Shown here piece after piece: positions 60,901 through 64,000 of a DNA stretch of 64,000 nucleotides. The notes beneath the pieces were generated by a model. That model ran no database searches. It was not told where the DNA came from and worked only from the letters and a program-made list of their open reading frames with translations. Numbering within the stretch: position 1 is the first letter of the stretch; the number at the start of each line of letters is the position of its first letter. The position numbers and the translations under genes are program-made. The stretch covers positions 14,466,825-14,530,824 of the forward strand of contig CM037841.1 of the NCBI GenBank assembly GCA_021234535.1, given 5' to 3'. The stretch comes from Stichopus chloronotus (lineage: Eukaryota; Echinodermata; Holothuroidea; Aspidochirotida; Stichopodidae).

Positions 60901-63047
60901 AATTTTCAGTTAGTCCATGCTTTGTATCCAACTAGTAATCCGCATTTGCTGTATTTATTTCTTGGGCATTGTCAGGAGAAAGTTGCCTACTTGAGTCATC
61001 CCTTTGAGGTGGAGATGTTCTACAAACCTGACGAACTGGAGGACAATGAAGAGCGACTGCCACAGTGGCCCCAGATGTTTGTGGAAGTTCTCTCGATAGA
61101 CTCCTGGCATAGGTACAGGACAGAGGGTTATGGGTATACCACTATACCTAACACACCAGGTTAGAAGCAAAGTACAGACAAACCAGATCTCAAGAATTAG
61201 GTGACATGTCGCTGGAAATGCGTGAACACAGGTAGTAGTGAGGTCGCTATCTGAATAGGTACAATTGTCACATCTTGCAATTTTTGATTCATTGCAGAAG
61301 GTCGAAGGAATCTGTGATGATGATGGCATGTGTGAGTTATGCCTTTGCTTGTAAACATCACATCTGAGGAGGGACAGGTGCTTGAACTTTCAAGATGGTG
61401 TGGTGGTAGTTCATTGTTGGTAGATGAACATTATTGTTTGTCAGTGTGATCAAAGGTCATTTGAGGTCACCAGAGGTTGAAGTTTGAAAACATTTTATGG
61501 CAGATATTTCAAAAATGTGAATGTTGCTAGAAGGGACACTGTTCGCGTTGGTTGCTTTTCTTAATTAATAGAGGTAAGAGGTGGGTGGAGGTCAAAGTTT
61601 GAAAACTTGATCAACAATAAGTCAAGAAGGAAAACATGCTGGAACCTTAAAATTGATGTGTAGGTTGTCTGTTGTGATTAGCTGATCACTTTTGCTACTT
61701 ATGGAGGTGTAAGGTCATTTGATATCACATTAGGTTGAACTCTGAAAACCATTAAGGAGAGTATTTCTCAAAAAGTGAATGTTACTGGAACTTGAAAGTT
61801 GAAACATTGGTAGCACCTGATGAGTAGATAGTCACTGTCAGTTCAAATAATAACAAATGTTATTTTAGGCCAGTAGAGGTCATAGTTTGAAACGTTGTAA
61901 ATTTCATATCTCAGGGTAGTACTTGAATTTCATTACTGGTGTGTAGGTTGCCCTTTTTTTCTTTATGAATATGGACAGGAAGTCACAAGTCCTTAGACTT
62001 CCTGGTTTTTCTAAAATTGGACTTGCATTGGTACTGACATATAAGTTTCAGACATGTGTACATGTAAAAAGCATTCTTTTGACTTACTTAGTGTCTCCAG
62101 AGGGCGACTGAGACTCATTACTGCTAGAATGCCAAGCCTGTTCCTAACAAAGTGATCTTCATGATTCCAGTTGGACTATCTACCATTAATTAAATGTACA
62201 ACATTGATGTTATTTCTATCGTTGGTAACTAGAACCAAGACTTGATGATGTATTGGGCAATTCATCAAGACAATGTTTATAGGGAATATGAGCTTGCATC
62301 TTGTATTGCTTAAATTATCCCCAAGATATGCTCATGAATGAGACTTAAAAAATTGACAGCTAAAGAAGATGTTAAAACAGCAGAACCCAAGTATTAAAAC
62401 TTACTCAAATTAACTCATTACAGACATGCCCAGCCCTCATTTTACTTCAGAGTTTTTTAATGCAATATAAGTTCTTCAGAACAGAGGAGTTTGTGATATC
62501 AGACATGGTATGTACTGAGTTCCCAGAACAGCTCTCATGATATCGTCAAACGGTCTTCCCCGGTAATGAGAGCAACCTCAGTCTCATAGTTGAAACTATG
62601 TTCCTAATGATAATGTTAGTGATAAGAAGTGTATACAGCAGAAAGTGCATCTACTTAAAACAACAAAACACTAGATCACACTAAACTATTGTATGGCCAG
62701 CATATGTCCCATCAACCTTTCAAGTTAATGTGAGTTGAATCAGCTTGCCATAGGTAAGCAAAATACTTTGTGTATGTTCTTCGTATTACAATTCCTTTGT
62801 TTTCCTCATATTTTTTTTTTCCTTCTGAAGGTACACATGTAGTGAACATTCAAACCTGGCGTCCCCTCGGCCACAGCCCGTTAGATAATCTGAGACGTTT
62901 CTTCATTGGAGGATCACCAGAACTGGAGGACCCCACATATGTTTCTGTGCCTATCACCCATGATGGATCGGTTCTCAGTCGTTTTGGATTTCGGACTGAA
63001 ACTACAGGAATAGTGACCCTGAGGTTTCACGTCATGCAACAGAGCAG
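48872..63047 (+). CDS. MKS1: MKS1, B9-domain ciliary transition-zone protein (3' end outside window)
   Basis: Eleven exons join in phase to about 504 codons: 48872-48948, 50209-50333, 53377-53597, 53982-54079, 56569-56709, 57272-57314, 57739-57966, 59370-59475, 60118-60188, 60976-61159 and 62831-63047. Vertebrate MKS1 is about 560 residues, so one or two C-terminal exons are missing beyond 64,000. The start at 48,872 has an in-frame TGA 10-12 bases upstream, and its [11 protein letters not shown] matches the MKS1 N-terminus. Family-specific blocks include [45 protein letters not shown] and [14 protein letters not shown]. Residues about 312-500 form the B9 (C2-like) domain. By homology it acts in the MKS/tectonic complex with B9D1 and B9D2 at the ciliary transition zone, controlling ciliogenesis and ciliary membrane composition. 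Confidence 0.95.
50209..50333 (+). CDS. MKS1: MKS1 exon 2 (residues 26-68)
   Basis: Follows TCCATCAG and ends TTAACAG|gttaat in phase 1. The sequence is poorly conserved apart from VNLKKVTGS, so it is the least certain exon; phase and length fit. Confidence 0.75.
50500..51235 (+). repeat. AGGTCA-rich diverged tandem repeats in MKS1 intron 2
   Basis: Several diverged units of roughly 100-260 bp spacing. Each has an AAAGGTCATCTGA block, a TCACCAGAGGTC block, an ACACAATATCTCAA block, and a run toward CATGGAAACTTT. Marker positions are about 50,510, 50,769, 51,055 and 51,158. Confidence 0.7.
51778..51968. mobile_element. Possible small MITE-like element
   Basis: 13-bp ends AAGGGCTATTTGG (51,778-51,790) and CCGAATAGCCCTT (51,956-51,968) are inverted repeats with one mismatch, 191 bases end to end. 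No clear target duplication is seen, so it could be chance or part of a larger insertion. Confidence 0.35.
51980..52265 (+). repeat. Continuation of AGGTCA-rich repeats in MKS1 intron 2
   Basis: Two further units with GAGGTCAAAGGTCATC at about 52,018 and GAGGTCAAAGGTCATT at about 52,174. The 745-base stretch 51,236-51,979 between the two blocks is unrelated. Confidence 0.7.
53377..53597 (+). CDS. MKS1: MKS1 exon 3 (residues 68-141)
   Basis: Follows TGCTGGCAG and ends GATGAG|gtatgt. Carries [10 protein letters not shown] and [14 protein letters not shown], both strongly conserved in MKS1. Confidence 0.95.
53982..54079 (+). CDS. MKS1: MKS1 exon 4 (residues 142-174)
   Basis: Follows TCGTTGCAG and ends GACAG|gtaagc in phase 2. 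Encodes [17 protein letters not shown]. Confidence 0.93.
56569..56709 (+). CDS. MKS1: MKS1 exon 5 (residues 174-221)
   Basis: Follows GCTTTCAG and ends GATGA|gtaagt in phase 2. Encodes [14 protein letters not shown]. Confidence 0.93.
57272..57314 (+). CDS. MKS1: MKS1 exon 6 (residues 221-235)
   Basis: A 43-base micro-exon after TCTGGCAG, ending ATAAAG|gttagt. Encodes EYVLCTIK, matching the family's VLCTLK. Confidence 0.88.
57739..57966 (+). CDS. MKS1: MKS1 exon 7 (residues 236-311)
   Basis: Follows GCCTTCAG and ends GAAATG|gtatga, 76 codons in phase 0. Encodes KEPYIIV, then the [18 protein letters not shown] linker into the B9 domain. Confidence 0.93.
57967..58487. repeat. 18-bp direct repeat including the MKS1 exon 7 donor, flanking about 484 bp
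   Basis: GTATGAAAAGAAAAAAAA occurs at 57,967-57,984, where it is the start of intron 7, and again at 58,470-58,487. This looks like a long target duplication around an insertion of about 484 bp. The insert contains a minus-strand 77-codon frame (58,102-58,335) that I do not recognise. Confidence 0.5.
59370..59475 (+). CDS. MKS1: MKS1 exon 8 (residues 312-347, B9 start)
   Basis: Follows TACTTAAG and ends AAAAG|gttagt in phase 1. Encodes [19 protein letters not shown]. Confidence 0.95.
60118..60188 (+). CDS. MKS1: MKS1 exon 9 (residues 347-370, B9)
   Basis: Follows TTTCAAAAG and ends AACAAG|gtagat in phase 0. Encodes GVTQTCKTK. The intron starts directly with a minisatellite whose units repeat the donor-like AGGTAGA. 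Confidence 0.93.
60189..60600 (+). repeat. Minisatellite of about 30-38 bp units starting at the MKS1 exon 9 donor
   Basis: About a dozen diverged units built around AGGTAGAGGATAGTACTGAA. The first unit starts at the authentic donor (AAG|GTAGATGATAGTATTGAA). Confidence 0.85.
60976..61159 (+). CDS. MKS1: MKS1 exon 10 (residues 371-432, B9)
   Basis: Follows CATTGTCAG and ends ACACCAG|gttaga in phase 1. Encodes [20 protein letters not shown]. Confidence 0.95.
61440..61930 (+). repeat. AGGTCA-rich repeats in MKS1 intron 10
   Basis: Diverged units related to those in intron 2, with blocks such as AAAGGTCATTTGAGGTCACC at about 61,452 and GTAAGGTCATTTGATATCAC at about 61,710. Confidence 0.6.
62831..63047 (+). 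CDS. MKS1: MKS1 exon 11 (residues 432-504, B9 end)
   Basis: Follows CTTCTGAAG and ends AGAGCAG|gtttgt in phase 2. Encodes [14 protein letters not shown] and [11 protein letters not shown], the most conserved MKS1 block. Confidence 0.95.
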
Positions 63048-63404
63048 GTTTGTCTGTCAGTTAATGAATTGTGTGAATCATGAATTGTTTTTCTGCAGAG
63101 ACTATAATGGGAGAATTTCCTGCAGCTGAGCTATCTTGAGCCATTAATGTATATACAGCCTGTATATGAGAGTGCAATGACCAAAGAATGCTGCCATTTT
63201 CTATGCTTTCATGGAGTTTCTTCTAGTATTTTGTTTTCAAGTGTTTGTTGTTTTTAGTGGAATACTGCAGGATTCTATAGTTTGCAATTTCAAATGGGAA
63301 CACTGAAATGTAGATGATTGTCAGCAGTTTCAATGAAGACTCTGTATTTGATACTCTTTCCTCAGAATTTTTATGGAAAAATCAGCATCAAGAAGAACAG
63401 TGGG

Positions 63405-63800
63405 TTCATTAATTGATAGACTAGGGTGAGTAAACAGAGGAAGACCAGTGGTTTCATTAGTCGATAGATCGGGATTAGTGAACGGATTAAGAAGGGTGCG
63501 TTCATTAGTCGATAGATTGGGGTGAGCAAACAAATTAAGAATATTGGGGTCATTAGTTGATAGATCAGGGTGAGTAAAGAGATGAAGGACAATGGATTCA
63601 TTAGTCAAGAGATCAAGGTGAGGGAACAGATGAAAGAACAGTGTGTTCATTAGTCAATAGATCAGAGTGAGTTAACAGAGGAAGAACAGTGGGTCCATTA
63701 ATAGATGGATTAGGGTGAGGAAACAGATTAAGAACAGAGGGTTCATTAATTGATATATGAGGGTGAGCGAATGGATCAAGAACAATGGGTTTAATCATTG
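63405..63800. repeat. 48-bp minisatellite in MKS1 intron 11
   Basis: The marker TTCATTAG/TTCATTAA recurs every 48 bases at about 63,405, 63,453, 63,501, 63,549, 63,597, 63,645, 63,693, 63,741 and 63,789. Units diverge by scattered substitutions. Because 48 is a multiple of three, the minus strand stays open for long stretches and reads as a 16-residue repeat (LFTHPDLSTNE-like). Confidence 0.9.
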
Positions 63801-64000
63801 ATAGATTATGGCGACTGAACAGATGAGTGTCTCCAATACATCTTCCAGGTCATTAATGGTTTCTGCTTTCTTTGTTCAAGGGACCTGCATTGTTGGGATG
63901 GAAAGACAGAACTTCATGTGGGTATTATAGATCCCTTATCATGATGGACACATTTGCTCTCTTCCAAAATTTGTCATCACTGCTATCACCTAAAGGGTTT
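63801..64000. other. MKS1: Remaining MKS1 intron 11 sequence to window edge
   Basis: No exon of MKS1 is recognisable here. The C-terminal exon or exons are expected further right. Confidence 0.5.

Noticed and set aside
63405..63800. CRISPR-like array
   Set aside because: The 48-base units are contiguous and diverged with no unique spacers.

Overview
Eukaryotic genomic DNA, most likely from an invertebrate deuterostome. The low GC content, long introns, scattered palindromic TAGGCCTA-type motifs, poly-C/poly-G runs, and the mix of CR1-like and L1-like LINEs, tRNA-derived SINEs and a Polinton all fit an echinoderm or hemichordate; the species itself is inference. There are no prokaryotic features, operons or CRISPR arrays.

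Layout. (1) About 1-42,150 holds three tandem, same-strand paralogues of a small proline-rich CD225/dispanin membrane-protein family (the family of IFITM and PRRT proteins). Copy 1 is cut by the left edge (exons at 308-460 and 3018-3206). Copies 2 (10,651-19,896) and 3 (32,466-42,147) are complete four-exon genes with identical intron phases: a seven-base coding first exon, a Tyr-Pro-Pro-Gln-rich exon, a first-hydrophobic-segment exon and a second-hydrophobic-segment exon. Intron sequence on both sides of exon 3 is still recognisably shared, including a TGACGTCA element in all three.

(2) Between copies 2 and 3 lies a 7.77-kb Polinton/Maverick-type element (22,244-30,011). It has a perfect 6-bp target duplication (CTCGTA), long inverted arms of about 1.75 kb starting AGTAGTAATAA, and a decayed protein-primed-type DNA polymerase B fragment. 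Each arm carries a copy of a C2H2 zinc-finger plus acidic-repeat gene, intact in the right arm and frameshifted in the left. A CR1/Jockey-group LINE (minus strand) occupies the core and a second LINE 3' fragment sits in the right arm. This is the strongest candidate for an unusual system.

(3) 42,148-48,871 is intergenic, with a tRNA-derived SINE remnant containing a perfect 23-bp inverted repeat.

(4) 48,872 to the right edge is MKS1, the B9-domain ciliary transition-zone protein, with eleven exons in phase (about 504 codons); the last exon or exons lie beyond the window. Its introns carry several repeat systems: AGGTCA-rich tandem repeats, a minisatellite that starts at a 5' splice site and repeats a donor-like motif, and a 48-bp minisatellite.

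The CD225 cluster and MKS1 are neighbours with no evident functional link. All splice models were made by eye from GT/AG sites, phase matching and family resemblance, and have no transcript support here.
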